DNA of 64,000 nucleotides from Neobacillus bataviensis (GTDB lineage Bacteria > Bacillota > Bacilli > Bacillales_B > DSM-18226), in the NCBI RefSeq assembly GCF_019969725.1, contig NZ_JAHXYW010000001.1, positions 62,001-126,000 of the forward strand. The letters run 5' to 3'. Below the pieces are notes generated by a model. It did no database searches. It was not told the DNA's origin and saw only the letters and a program-made list of their open reading frames with translations. The translations under genes were made by a program, and so were the position numbers. The stretch's first letter is position 1, and each line of letters starts with the position of its first letter. This document shows positions 1 through 8,697 of the stretch, piece after piece.

Positions 1-1091
1 AAAGCCACTCCTTTTTTCACAAGCTCTTCTACAGGCACATAATCTACATTGTAGCCAAAGTATTTTGGACCTACCGTGTCAATCCCTTTCGCCGTTCTCC
101 ATTTCGGGTGACATGGAATACCAATGACAACGCATCTGGCTCCGTAACGAATTCCTTCTGTTGTAATCGGAAGTCCGGTTTCTGCGTCGAGAACAGCAAT
201 AAGGTCAGGTGTGACGCAAAGTAAACGCTGTTCGGTCTGTGCGATTAAATGTTCATTTTGGAAGCTTAAGGTGCATGTTTCACCTTTATACTCATTTAAC
301 CCCTCAATTTTCGCCTCGCCTCTGGCAAAACCTGTCTCTGTTTTCCGGTTTATATCACTAACTTTTCCACTGAAGAGTTCAAAGCCTCCGACTGTTATCA
401 AGACTTGTTCAATTGGATTGACATTGTTTACTTTAGCGAGACGGATTGATTTTCCAATCTCCTCCTCGAGCTTTAGGATTCCATGAATCCCGCTCTGCTT
501 CAATTCCTTTGCTGCCATCGGATAAATCGCACACATGACAGAACCGCCCATTTGAATGGTTGCGGCACGGGCAATCCGCTCTGTCCAAACATTATTAATC
601 GTTGAAAGAAGCAAGGTGTTTCCTTTTTCATCGGCCAAAACACCAGGAGTGGCAGATATACCATCTAAATAAAAGGTCACCATTTGCAATTCTGGAAAGG
701 CACGGCCCATTCCATCCGCATCAATGACAGGAAGACCTAATCTTGCCGCAGTGGCAAAAGGTAGCATGGAGTTCACACCGCCCGCTTCGATCGGGAAGGT
801 TGCATAAATCTTTTTCCCTAAATATTCTTCAAGATTTTTAAAGGCCTCGATGGCTTCCTCTCCGCTAGGTGCTTTTTCGAGCATAACGGTTGGTGCACCC
901 ATCATTGAGGATGGAACTACTAATGCGTCCTCAGGGACTTCATCTGGATCCAAAAGAGTGACTTCGCCATATTCTTCTATCGCCTGCAGGGCCATCAGTT
1001 TGCCAATGTACGGGTCACCACCGCCGCCAGTTCCAAGCAGTGCAGCTCCCACCGCTATATCTTCGATTTGTTGTTTTCCGATTTTTCTCAT
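1..1091 (-). CDS. DUF917 family protein, cut by the window edge
   Basis: The reading frame runs off the left edge, so the C-terminus is missing; about 363 codons are present. The ATG at 1091 follows a GGAGG site. The N-terminus carries a glycine-rich loop (LGTGGGG), followed by a conserved DADGMGRAFPE stretch and a CVTPDLI stretch. The protein at 4017-5123 has the same three landmarks, so the two are paralogues. DUF917 proteins are typically encoded beside hydantoinase/oxoprolinase-type genes; their reaction is not established. It is the last visible gene of a four-gene minus-strand operon with the permease and the HyuA-like gene. The family call is from recognisable motifs; the function is open. 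Confidence 0.85.
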   Translation of the reverse strand, partial: MRKIGKQQIEDIAVGAALLGTGGGGDPYIGKLMALQAIEEYGEVTLLDPDEVPEDALVVPSSMMGAPTVMLEKAPSGEEAIEAFKNLEEYLGKKIYATFPIEAGGVNSMLPFATAARLGLPVIDADGMGRAFPELQMVTFYLDGISATPGVLADEKGNTLLLSTINNVWTERIARAATIQMGGSVMCAIYPMAAKELKQSGIHGILKLEEEIGKSIRLAKVNNVNPIEQVLITVGGFELFSGKVSDINRKTETGFARGEAKIEGLNEYKGETCTLSFQNEHLIAQTEQRLLCVTPDLIAVLDAETGLPITTEGIRYGARCVVIGIPCHPKWRTAKGIDTVGPKYFGYNVDYVPVEELVKKGVA

Positions 1092-1123
1092 ATTCTAAAA
1101 ACCTCCAATATTCAGATAATTTA

Positions 1124-2440
1124 TTATGCAGCTTGCCCTTTTGAAGCATTTTTGTTAAAAACTGACTTCACGATTAGCATACCAAGGTAATAAACGACTG
1201 CACTTACTACAAGAGAATTGATCGATGGAATACCTGCTTTGACAAAATAACCGGCGGCAAAACCTGAACCCCAGGCAATCAACGTTATTGGACTCATTTT
1301 TTCCGCCTTTTCTGGCAATGTTCCAGAAAGTCTGCTTTCGTCTAATTCTTTGCGGTGCGTTTTTAAAACAAAATAATCAATGACCATTATTCCGGCAACT
1401 GGCGGAATAAAAACCCCTAAAAGAATCAAGAAGTCAACGAATTTATCGAGGATCCCCATGACTGAAAGAATGGTTCCAATTACACCAATGACAAGGGTGA
1501 CCATCCCGCGATTTAATTTCAGATTAAAGACGGAATCAAAGATGTTCGTAAAACCTAATGATGATGAATATAAGTTCAAATTATTAATTTTAATGGTAGA
1601 AAATACAACTACGATCGCCCCAAGCCAGCCGGATGTTTGCATCATAATGCTGACAACGTCATTTGTCTTTGCTGCAAGTGCCATTAGCACCGCAATCATG
1701 TTAATCCCAAGTTCACCGACAAAGGTTCCAATCATCGTCATCCAAAATACATCCTTACCATTTTTCGCAAAACGGCTAAAGTCAGGCGTAATGACTGCCC
1801 CGATGATAAAGCCTCCAGCTACCATTGTCGCTGCCATACCTAGTGATAAAGGCTCCCCTGCAGGCTGGCTTTGTGTTAAATCGAAAATCGAATGTTTGCT
1901 AAGAACTTCATAGATTCCAACTCCGACTGCTAATAAAAAGGCAGGTACGGCAATGGATGCTGTTGCACTCAACAATTTAAAACCAAAAATAACAAGAATT
2001 GTAACACCTAAACCGGTAAGTGTTGCGGCAACAGGAAGAGTTAATTTACCATTTGAAGATTGAACCAATCCATTGGCAAACACGGAGTTTTGAACACCAA
2101 ACCAGCCGATACAGGCAATCGCAATAATCGCCCCAATTATACTTGATCCATAGCGGCCAAATCCGGTCCATCGTGACAATAGACTCGTTGAAAGACCTTC
2201 TCGTGCACCTGCATACCCTAATAGAAAACTAATGACCTGTAGTATTACGCTGCCGAAAATCGTAGCCCAAAACGCCTGCCAAAAAGTCATTCCATAGCCT
2301 AATGCCGCACCCAAAATAAACTGGGAAATGGTCGCGAGAGCCCCGACCCTTACAATCGTAATGCTCCACAACGAATGACGTGCTGTTTGTGGTACCCTTG
2401 ATAACGAGTAGTCATCACCTAAGCTAATTTTCTTTTCCAT
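1124..2440 (-). CDS. NCS1-family cytosine/purine/hydantoin-type permease
   Basis: An integral membrane protein of about 438 residues with roughly twelve hydrophobic segments. The N-terminal part (SLSRVPQTARHS, then a long glycine-rich first helix) resembles CodB-like members of the nucleobase:cation symporter-1 family. These import cytosine, purines, allantoin or hydantoins with a cation. The ATG at 2440 is preferred over the upstream TTG at 2449, because AGGGG lies nine bases before it. It lies 15 bp downstream of the HyuA-like gene and is very likely co-transcribed. In this operon its likely cargo is the substrate of the DUF917/HyuA-like enzymes, perhaps a cyclic ureide or amide. That is inferred from context. 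Confidence 0.85.
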   Translation of the reverse strand: MEKKISLGDDYSLSRVPQTARHSLWSITIVRVGALATISQFILGAALGYGMTFWQAFWATIFGSVILQVISFLLGYAGAREGLSTSLLSRWTGFGRYGSSIIGAIIAIACIGWFGVQNSVFANGLVQSSNGKLTLPVAATLTGLGVTILVIFGFKLLSATASIAVPAFLLAVGVGIYEVLSKHSIFDLTQSQPAGEPLSLGMAATMVAGGFIIGAVITPDFSRFAKNGKDVFWMTMIGTFVGELGINMIAVLMALAAKTNDVVSIMMQTSGWLGAIVVVFSTIKINNLNLYSSSLGFTNIFDSVFNLKLNRGMVTLVIGVIGTILSVMGILDKFVDFLILLGVFIPPVAGIMVIDYFVLKTHRKELDESRLSGTLPEKAEKMSPITLIAWGSGFAAGYFVKAGIPSINSLVVSAVVYYLGMLIVKSVFNKNASKGQAA

Positions 2441-2455
2441 TTGGATCAACCCCTA

Positions 2456-4036
2456 TTAAATTTTTAAATACGATCCATCGCCTGCAGGTGTAATCTGCAA
2501 ATCTCCAATCGCCTTCATACGAATTCTCAATACTTCCCCCTTAAAATAATCAAAAGGAAATTCTTCAATCAAATCCACCTTTATGCTATCTTCTTTTGCT
2601 CCTTTACGTCGAAGCTGTTGAAAAAGCTTGCCTTTTTCTTGTTCAAGAATCTCTTCTTTCGTCTGATTCATTAACCAAAACACCTTATCGGTCTGAGCGC
2701 TCAGTGGTGCATAACAGGCACCGATGGCATTACTAATATGGTGGTAAAGAGGATGGTAAACCCTTTTGTATTTACCGAATAAACGGTTAACAAGTAATTT
2801 GCTGCCTCCGCCAACTAGAACAACGGGTAGTCCATCGCTGTTCACCTCTAGACGAGCAACCTTTTCCTTAATTTCCTGCGTTACTTTTTTAATGACCAAT
2901 TGACAATCCTCATAGGATAACTTTCCCAAACCATTTAGTGTCATCTTTTCGTCTGCAAACATTTCTGGATTCACTTTTAAGAATGAGTCCGTTATAGTCC
3001 ACGAATCTCCTCCCCAAGAAATACCTTGATGCTCGAGGTCATTGGCAATTGTTTCTTTTATTTGAACAACTCCGTTGTCCATCGAAATCAGGCTTCCGCC
3101 TCCAATAGGCAATGAATACATTTTGGGTACGCGCAAATTGACATCAATGTTTAAAAAAGAGGTTGAGCTCTCAGCTGATTCCGGCTGGCCATTGCGAATT
3201 TTCCCGATTTCAATGGTACTCCCGCCGAAATCTACGACAATACATTCTCGTAAACCACTTAAAATGCTTGCCCCTCTGAAACTATTCGTAGCTCCTGAAC
3301 CAATCGTGAAAATTGGGTAATCTATTGATTCATGCAGCTCGATTAATGAACCATCATTTTGTGTAAGCCAGCATGGGCAGTTAAGTTTCAGCTTTCGAAA
3401 TAAATCGGTTAATTCCATCATGGCTTGACGAATAACCTTTGATAATATGGCATTTAAAAGGGCAGCATTTTCTCTTTCAATGAAGCCAAAGCTTCCTAAT
3501 TCGTGGGACATCGTAATTGGCATCTCTGGGAAAACATTCTTTAGTTGATCTCTTAAGTAAAACTCTTCTTGCGGATTTAATGGCGAATTTACTGCTGCAA
3601 TACAAATCGCTTCAATGTTTTCCTCTATTAAATTCTGATAAAGGTTATCCAATTCCTGAGGCACAAGAGTTTGTTTTGAATCGTCATAAAAATGCTGAAG
3701 ATGATAAACCTTGCCAATATAACGCTTCAGATGTTCGGGCCAAAATAAAGCTGGTTTCACGTGTGACGGACTTTTCATGATACGAATTACCGCGGTTTTC
3801 GATAGTTGTACAGGATGATAAAGGGCATTTTGTACGTGGGTGGTCCCGATAAAGATGCCTTCGATTTGTTCTGGAACTATCCGTGCTTCCTGGATGACAG
3901 CTCTCGTTGCTGTTTCTATTCCTGAAATAATATTTTTTGAGGTAAGTTGCTTTTTCCAGGAAAGCATCTTCCCTTCGTTCCCGACGATGACGACATCTGT
4001 ATTCGTTCCACCTACGTCAATTCCAAGCTTCATCAT
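2456..4036 (-). CDS. Hydantoinase/oxoprolinase (HyuA-like) protein
   Basis: A 526-residue protein with the N-terminal signature of the hydantoinase A/oxoprolinase fold (GIDVGGTNTDVV at residues 4-15, an actin-like phosphate loop). A second nucleotide-binding stretch (VVDFGGSTIEIG) lies near residue 270 and a VLVGGGSK stretch near 410. Relatives hydrolyse 5-membered cyclic amides with ATP. Canonical enzymes are about 650-700 residues and often act with a HyuB subunit. This one is shorter and no HyuB gene is visible, so the DUF917 proteins may replace it (inference). AAGGAG precedes the first of two ATG codons by six bases. The start overlaps the end of the upstream DUF917 gene by 20 bp, suggesting translational coupling. 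Confidence 0.85.
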   Translation of the reverse strand: MMKLGIDVGGTNTDVVIVGNEGKMLSWKKQLTSKNIISGIETATRAVIQEARIVPEQIEGIFIGTTHVQNALYHPVQLSKTAVIRIMKSPSHVKPALFWPEHLKRYIGKVYHLQHFYDDSKQTLVPQELDNLYQNLIEENIEAICIAAVNSPLNPQEEFYLRDQLKNVFPEMPITMSHELGSFGFIERENAALLNAILSKVIRQAMMELTDLFRKLKLNCPCWLTQNDGSLIELHESIDYPIFTIGSGATNSFRGASILSGLRECIVVDFGGSTIEIGKIRNGQPESAESSTSFLNIDVNLRVPKMYSLPIGGGSLISMDNGVVQIKETIANDLEHQGISWGGDSWTITDSFLKVNPEMFADEKMTLNGLGKLSYEDCQLVIKKVTQEIKEKVARLEVNSDGLPVVLVGGGSKLLVNRLFGKYKRVYHPLYHHISNAIGACYAPLSAQTDKVFWLMNQTKEEILEQEKGKLFQQLRRKGAKEDSIKVDLIEEFPFDYFKGEVLRIRMKAIGDLQITPAGDGSYLKI

Positions 4037-5123
4037 GGTGTTCTCCTTGCAATGGTTGATAAGAAACAGCTAAATTAAAATTTTGGGGCCCTACATATTC
4101 AAGCATTTCCTTAGTCCGAAGGATGTTGGGAGCAGGAACAGCTAGTATGAAGACGGACAGACCACGTTGGATTTCGGAAACATTATAGGGACTTAGTTTT
4201 TCAGCATCTAAGACAAGAATTAAATCAGGCGTGGTGCAGATATAATTTTTTTCCTTAATGGAAATGAATTCATTTCTAAATTCGATCTCCACTCTTTTAT
4301 TGGAAAAAGAAGATTGGCCATCCACGGCGAATTTCCCAATTAAGCTCTCAGATTCGAACCACCTGCTCACTTCCGATACAACACCTGAGATAATAGGAAT
4401 GGGTTTTCCATAAAGGGAGTTTTCGAAAACAGCCATCATTTCTTCCATTTTTTCACTTCCCCTTGTTTCTTTTGTTAAAGCTTTTCCTAAGCGAAAAATC
4501 AAATGAAGGGAACCAGGAATCATGGAAGCTTTTACTTTACTCGCTTTTGCCCCAAAACCTGCAAAATGAACATTTCCCCCGTTTTTCATCATAAAATCCT
4601 TTGCTATTTCTGAAACGAGTTGAATATCTTCAACCCTTTGAATGATTGATCTTGTCTCTTCGGCTAGAAGGACAAGTGGTGAAATAGAATTTTGATTGAG
4701 ATGAAAGGTTGTCATCGATATTTCAGGAAAGGCCCTGCCCATGTAATCCCCATCGACTACCGGCAAATTGTTTAGAAAGGCTGTCAGGATGGGGGCTAAT
4801 CCATTCACTCCACCTATTTCGACGGAAATGACGGCTTCCGCCTTTTGCTGGGCATTATTCTCATACAGCTGTAAAGCCTGACTCTCCTCTTCGCCGGAAG
4901 GGATGCGTTCATTGTAAAAAACCGTTGATCCCATCATACCCGTTCCTACCACCCATTCATCTTCGAGATCTACTAGGGTCTTTACTGTTATCGTGTCTTC
5001 CTCTTTCATCATCGATAAAAGTAAGTTCTGAATGGTAAGGAGATTACCACCACCTCCACAGCCAATTAACTTTGCACCTATTGCTAATAATGGAATATCC
5101 TGCTTTTTAATTTGCCATGCCAT
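4017..5123 (-). CDS. DUF917 family protein, first gene of the operon
   Basis: A complete 368-residue DUF917 protein, so its length can guide the truncated paralogue at the window start. It has the glycine-rich N-terminal loop (LIGCGGGGN), the GDYMGRAFPE stretch and the CTTPDLILVLDAE stretch. No signal peptide or membrane segment is visible, so it is probably cytoplasmic. The ATG at 5123 sits six bases after AAGGGGAG. It is the promoter-proximal gene of the operon, 28 bp from a -24/-12 element, and overlaps the HyuA-like gene. Having one DUF917 gene at each end of the operon suggests two non-identical subunits or two steps of the same pathway; neither is shown. Confidence 0.85.
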   Translation of the reverse strand: MAWQIKKQDIPLLAIGAKLIGCGGGGNLLTIQNLLLSMMKEEDTITVKTLVDLEDEWVVGTGMMGSTVFYNERIPSGEEESQALQLYENNAQQKAEAVISVEIGGVNGLAPILTAFLNNLPVVDGDYMGRAFPEISMTTFHLNQNSISPLVLLAEETRSIIQRVEDIQLVSEIAKDFMMKNGGNVHFAGFGAKASKVKASMIPGSLHLIFRLGKALTKETRGSEKMEEMMAVFENSLYGKPIPIISGVVSEVSRWFESESLIGKFAVDGQSSFSNKRVEIEFRNEFISIKEKNYICTTPDLILVLDAEKLSPYNVSEIQRGLSVFILAVPAPNILRTKEMLEYVGPQNFNLAVSYQPLQGEHHDEAWN

Positions 5124-5150
5124 AGAATGCTCCCCTTTCCTATTACTAAC

Positions 5151-5165
5151 GCAAGTATCGTGCCA
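5151..5165 (-). promoter_or_regulatory. Sigma-54 (-24/-12) promoter of the DUF917/HyuA-like operon
   Basis: On the minus strand the sequence reads TGGCACG-ATAC-TTGC, an exact match to the sigma-54 consensus TGGCACG-N4-TTGC with invariant GG and GC. Transcription should start about 12 bases further down, near 5140, leaving a short leader before the ATG at 5123. The gene directly upstream encodes a sigma-54 activator, which makes this one of the best supported promoters in the window. Confidence 0.92.
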
Positions 5166-5192
5166 AAATAATAAAACCTCTGAAGCCAGAGG
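5166..5192 (-). terminator. Terminator of the sigma-54 activator gene
   Basis: The arms CCTCTG/CAGAGG (5177-5182 and 5187-5192) close a four-base loop. On the minus strand the hairpin is followed by TTTTATTATTTT. The U-tract abuts the -24 element, so readthrough from the activator gene is blocked just before the operon promoter begins. Confidence 0.8.
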
Positions 5193-5218
5193 ATAAAAGG
5201 ATGTTACGAATTTAAATT

Positions 5219-5320
5219 TGAGAATTATGAGAAAAATTTGATAATGATAATTTTAATTTTACCTAATAAAAGCCCTTTTTCTCATATTTTTTCACATTTT
5301 CTCATTTTTTCTCACTTTTT
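5219..5320. promoter_or_regulatory. Candidate activator binding region: phased 10-bp repeats
   Basis: Four tandem ten-base units lie at 5281, 5291, 5301 and 5311 (CTCATATTTT, TTCACATTTT, CTCATTTTTT, CTCACTTTTT), exactly one helical turn apart. Two inverted copies of the core (TGAGAA) lie at 5219-5224 and 5228-5233. The block is about 55-155 bp upstream of the -24 element, where upstream activating sequences of sigma-54 activators normally lie. It falls in the 3' non-coding region of the activator gene. Binding is inferred. Confidence 0.6.
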
Positions 5321-5327
5321 AACAGAT

Positions 5328-7025
5328 TTATTTGATTTTGTATTTATTAATCTTTCTATATAACGTAGGCAAACTTATGTTCAAATGGTTTGCCACCTTC
5401 TTTTTAGCGGAAGTGTCCCGGCCAAACTGATCTAATAATTCGATAATTCTTTCTTTCTCGTCCGATTCCCTATCCGTTCTGCGAGGCTGAGGATTTTCAT
5501 CTTCTTTAACCGTCCCAATTTTAGCCGTCGTCCGCAAATAACCCGGCAGGCTTTCAACTGTTACCAAGTCGCCTATTTCCAATTGAACGAAATGATAAAC
5601 CACGTTTTGCAATTCTCGAACATTGCCTGGCCACGAGTAGGCAAGCAGTCGTTCGAACACTTCGGCAGATATTCTTTTTGGCGATCGGAATTGCTCTTTA
5701 GAAAATTTATTCAAATAAAAATCGATAAGGATGGGAATATCTTCTTTCCGTTCCCTAATAGGCGGAATCAGGATGGGAATAACATTTAACCGGTAATACA
5801 AATCCTCGCGGAAATCCCCCCTTGCCACAAGATCCTCCAGATTTCGATGTGTGGCTGTAATGATGCGGACATTCACAGGTGTACTCTTTGTATCCCCCAC
5901 TCTTTCGATTTTTCGTTCTTGAACCACACGGAGTAATTTTGCCTGCAAAGGAAACGGAAGATCGCCAATTTCGTCCAAGAAAATCGTTCCACCATCTGCT
6001 AGTTCAAATCTCCCCGCTTTATCGGCGGTTGCCCCGGTAAAAGCTCCTTTGACATGACCAAATAGTTCACTTTCTAGTAAGGATTCAGGAATAGCTGCAC
6101 AATTTAAAGGGATAAACGGACCATCCTTTCTATAGCTTGCCTGGTGTATAGCCTGGGCAAACACTTCTTTTCCTGTCCCGCTTTCTCCCCTTACGATAAC
6201 AGTTGTATCACTTGGAGCAATCCTTTTGGCCATGTCGACGACAGTTTGAATAGGGTCACTGGTACCTTTGATATCATGAAAGCTATAAAGGACGCGTTGT
6301 TCTGCAATCTTCTTTTTCAAATCTTTTATCGGAGTTAAACGGATAAGGTAAGAAATAAAGATTCCATCAGCAAGCAAAGGTTTCACCATTGCTGTAAATG
6401 CTTTTAACTTACCGCTTGGCAGCAAGCACGAAACTTTCCATTCCTGCTGCTTCTTACTTGTTTTCATTTTTTGCCAATCGTCTTGTGAGAGGATATCTGA
6501 AATATTCTCACCGATTAAGACCGTTCTCACTTTATTAAATTCTAAACAGACACGATTACTTACATTATGTATCGTCCCATCAGGGCCAACGATTAACACT
6601 GGTTCTTCGATAAACGAAAAAATCCCATTTACTTCTTCCAATATAGAGTGGTTCGTATGCCGCAATTGGTTATTCTCTAACGTTTTACAGATCCATTCCC
6701 TGCAAAAATCCAGCCGGACGTCTAGTTTGTTTTCGTTCTCAATCAGCCAAGATTCATACCCCTCTAAAGGTGCAGCCACCAGAACCCCTACTACCTTTCT
6801 CTCCTGAAAAATTGCCTTTATTATAAAGGTATTGGTTTGGAAACATTCTATAATGGAACAACTCTCGCATGTATGCTCCAATTTGTTTTTCACGAAGATA
6901 TCCATACCTGTTTGAATCACTTTATTGAGAATGGGACAATATCTCTGTTTTATGTCATCAGGAAGAAGTTCAACTTTTACAGGATAAGCGTCAAATATTT
7001 TTTTATAATCAAGTTCTGTATCCAT
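5328..7025 (-). CDS. Sigma-54-dependent transcriptional activator with PAS domain
   Basis: About 565 residues with the standard bacterial enhancer-binding layout. An N-terminal sensory region contains a C-x2-C-x4-C cluster (about residues 56-64). A PAS-like domain follows (about 130-235), then a AAA+ core with Walker A GESGTGKE (about 283-290) and the sigma-54 contact motif GAFTGA (about 330-335). A Fis-type helix-turn-helix occupies the last 45 residues. The ATG at 7025 follows AGGTGATA. It lies directly upstream of, and in the same direction as, an operon with a perfect -24/-12 promoter, so that operon is the obvious target. The cysteine cluster could bind a metal or iron-sulfur centre; the ligand is unknown. 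Confidence 0.93.
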   Translation of the reverse strand: MDTELDYKKIFDAYPVKVELLPDDIKQRYCPILNKVIQTGMDIFVKNKLEHTCESCSIIECFQTNTFIIKAIFQERKVVGVLVAAPLEGYESWLIENENKLDVRLDFCREWICKTLENNQLRHTNHSILEEVNGIFSFIEEPVLIVGPDGTIHNVSNRVCLEFNKVRTVLIGENISDILSQDDWQKMKTSKKQQEWKVSCLLPSGKLKAFTAMVKPLLADGIFISYLIRLTPIKDLKKKIAEQRVLYSFHDIKGTSDPIQTVVDMAKRIAPSDTTVIVRGESGTGKEVFAQAIHQASYRKDGPFIPLNCAAIPESLLESELFGHVKGAFTGATADKAGRFELADGGTIFLDEIGDLPFPLQAKLLRVVQERKIERVGDTKSTPVNVRIITATHRNLEDLVARGDFREDLYYRLNVIPILIPPIRERKEDIPILIDFYLNKFSKEQFRSPKRISAEVFERLLAYSWPGNVRELQNVVYHFVQLEIGDLVTVESLPGYLRTTAKIGTVKEDENPQPRRTDRESDEKERIIELLDQFGRDTSAKKKVANHLNISLPTLYRKINKYKIK

Positions 7026-7194
7026 ATGTATCACCTATGCCATTAAAGCAATTCTTTCTATATATAAAATCATTAAGAAAATTTTATCAAAACTGAAGCA
7101 AAAACAATAATGGAAATCACTAATTGAGTTTGCACAAAAACAAAATTTGATATAAAAAAGAGACAATAATTGCAAAAAACGGCCTTAAAAATGA
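7026..7194. other. AT-rich gap upstream of the sigma-54 activator
   Basis: This AT-rich stretch must hold the activator's promoter, but I could not pick a convincing -35/-10 pair. No sigma-54 site, hairpin or small gene with a ribosome binding site is visible. Confidence 0.4.
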
Positions 7195-7305
7195 TTTTTT
7201 ACCATTCGAATTACTAAAGAAACTATTAATCTTTTAAAAACTAAAAATGATCTTCGTTTAACTTTTAATGGCGAAATCCTCGAGTATGATTGGTTGAATC
7301 AATGA
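7195..7305 (+). pseudogene. Possible C-terminal remnant of an unrecognised gene
   Basis: From a stop near 7192 to TGA at 7303-7305 the plus strand reads a plausible protein tail ending FNGEILEYDWLNQ. It has no start codon or ribosome binding site. The composition looks coding, and it sits immediately before a dispersed repeat, so it may be the end of a decayed mobile-element gene. I do not recognise the family, and it could be chance. Confidence 0.25.
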
Positions 7306-7333
7306 CTTTTTGTAAAAAATAAGGTCAGAAGTC

Positions 7334-7359
7334 CATGGGGACGGTTCTCTGGACCCATG
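7334..7359 (+). repeat. REP-like repeat copy 1 (GGGGACGGTTCTC)
   Basis: CATGGG (7334-7339) and CCCATG (7354-7359) form a stem around the core GGGACGGTTCTC. The same core occurs near 20429 and 55615. It provides a spurious upstream ATG for the following gene. Confidence 0.6.
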
Positions 7360-7382
7360 AATCGAAAGGTAGGTTATGCTTG

Positions 7383-8624
7383 ATGATGCAAATTGAATTG
7401 CATGGTACGGTCTTTTATGATCCTGCTACAAATGAATGGACGGGATCAGGAACGGGTTGGTGGATTGAAAAAACGGAAAAAAATATTGCGAAGATCACGT
7501 TTGAGGAAGCGATTACGTTTGATCCTAGAAAACCGTCAAAAACGAATAATTACAGTTTGTCCATAAGTAATATCAATGATAATGGAAATGTAGATTCCTA
7601 TAACGTCGATGAGGATGGGTTTATTCTATGCTGGGAGGATTACTCCAACGACACATGCATCGCTTCTTTTCAAGTCATAGGAACAAAAGTCAGTTTCGTC
7701 CCTAATGACAGAGCTCTTGGAACGGACGAAAGCGTTGCGGATATCTACGCTGCTGAGCTCCTTTTTAGTTATGAAGCAAAATATGGTGTCATTTCACTGA
7801 TGGGTTCAGGGTCCATCTCCTCAAAGGAAATTGCAGAGAAGAAGTTAAATGTCTTGAACAGCCATGCAGGAAAATTGCAGACCGCCATTGAAAAGGACCA
7901 AGACCCCTTCAATATGATTCTGCTTCAGGGTAAATTGGAAAGAACAAAGATTAAAATGGAACGGCAACATCGAATCGTTGAGAAAAGTGCAAAATATTGG
8001 GATTCAGCACTAAAATTCGGAGAATTGTGGGGACATTATTCTGCTAATGAACAAGAAAAAGCACTTGGAGGCTGTTATGTTCCTCTTTGTACTGGGGGAG
8101 GTCCAGGTATCATGCGGGCAGGCGCACAAGGGGCACGAAGCCAGCATGCCCATGTGATCGGGATTGACTGTCAGTTTGGTGTCGACAATTTTTTCAATTT
8201 AAAGGATACCTATTCTGTCCATTCCAATCAACGTCTAAGGATGAATAATTTTTCGATTAGAGAAGGAGTTCTGATCAATTACTCTCATGTCATTCTGTTT
8301 TGGCCTGGAGGTTTTGGGACTGCCTGGGAAGTATATGAAACACTATCAAAAATACAAACCAATCACCTTAGAAGACACCGAACCAAGGCTATTTTTGTCC
8401 ATCCCGAGTATTGGGAGCCTTTCTTTAAATGTATCGACCATATGCGTGAGTATGGTGCCATTAATAGCTATGGGGATAGGATAAAGATCCTTGGTGTAGA
8501 TGACCAGCTGCCCGATGAAGCCTATTTGGCCGAAGTGGCATCCGGCCCGGAGGAAGCATTTGAAAAAACAAGAGCTTATGTCGAGCAACTATACCGGAAA
8601 AATCAATTAACATTAAAAGCCTGA
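7383..8624 (+). CDS. LOG-family Rossmann protein with a long N-terminal extension
   Basis: About 413 residues. The C-terminal half has the LOG (lysine-decarboxylase-like) signatures GGGPGIM and PGGFGTAWE. In cytokinin-activating LOG enzymes these bind nucleotide and cleave the N-glycosidic bond of nucleoside monophosphates. The first 170 or so residues are not part of the usual LOG fold and I do not recognise them; a helical linker follows. Ordinary LOG proteins are about 190 residues, so this is a two-part member. The start at 7383 (or TTG at 7380) follows AAAGGTAGG. The longer frame from 7335 would translate the dispersed repeat and is unlikely. It is monocistronic, with a terminator behind it. 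Confidence 0.75.
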   Translation: MMQIELHGTVFYDPATNEWTGSGTGWWIEKTEKNIAKITFEEAITFDPRKPSKTNNYSLSISNINDNGNVDSYNVDEDGFILCWEDYSNDTCIASFQVIGTKVSFVPNDRALGTDESVADIYAAELLFSYEAKYGVISLMGSGSISSKEIAEKKLNVLNSHAGKLQTAIEKDQDPFNMILLQGKLERTKIKMERQHRIVEKSAKYWDSALKFGELWGHYSANEQEKALGGCYVPLCTGGGPGIMRAGAQGARSQHAHVIGIDCQFGVDNFFNLKDTYSVHSNQRLRMNNFSIREGVLINYSHVILFWPGGFGTAWEVYETLSKIQTNHLRRHRTKAIFVHPEYWEPFFKCIDHMREYGAINSYGDRIKILGVDDQLPDEAYLAEVASGPEEAFEKTRAYVEQLYRKNQLTLKA

Positions 8625-8642
8625 ATATCGAAAATTTCTCGA

Positions 8643-8677
8643 GGGAATCAGACACGGCTTCTATTCTGATTCCCTTT
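8643..8677. terminator. Terminator between convergent genes
   Basis: A perfect ten-base stem, GGGAATCAGA (8643-8652) with TCTGATTCCC (8665-8674), lies between the LOG-type gene and the convergent alcohol dehydrogenase gene. Only short U-runs follow on either side. Confidence 0.7.
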
Positions 8678-8697
8678 GGGGGACCTTCTGATATTGC

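Noticed and set aside
7335..7382. In-frame extension of the LOG-type gene to ATG 7335
   Set aside because: These codons lie inside a dispersed repeat and have no ribosome site; the start at 7383 follows AAAGGTAGG.
8346..8655. Minus-strand frames opposite the LOG-type gene
   Set aside because: Antisense shadows without ribosome sites or recognisable protein features.
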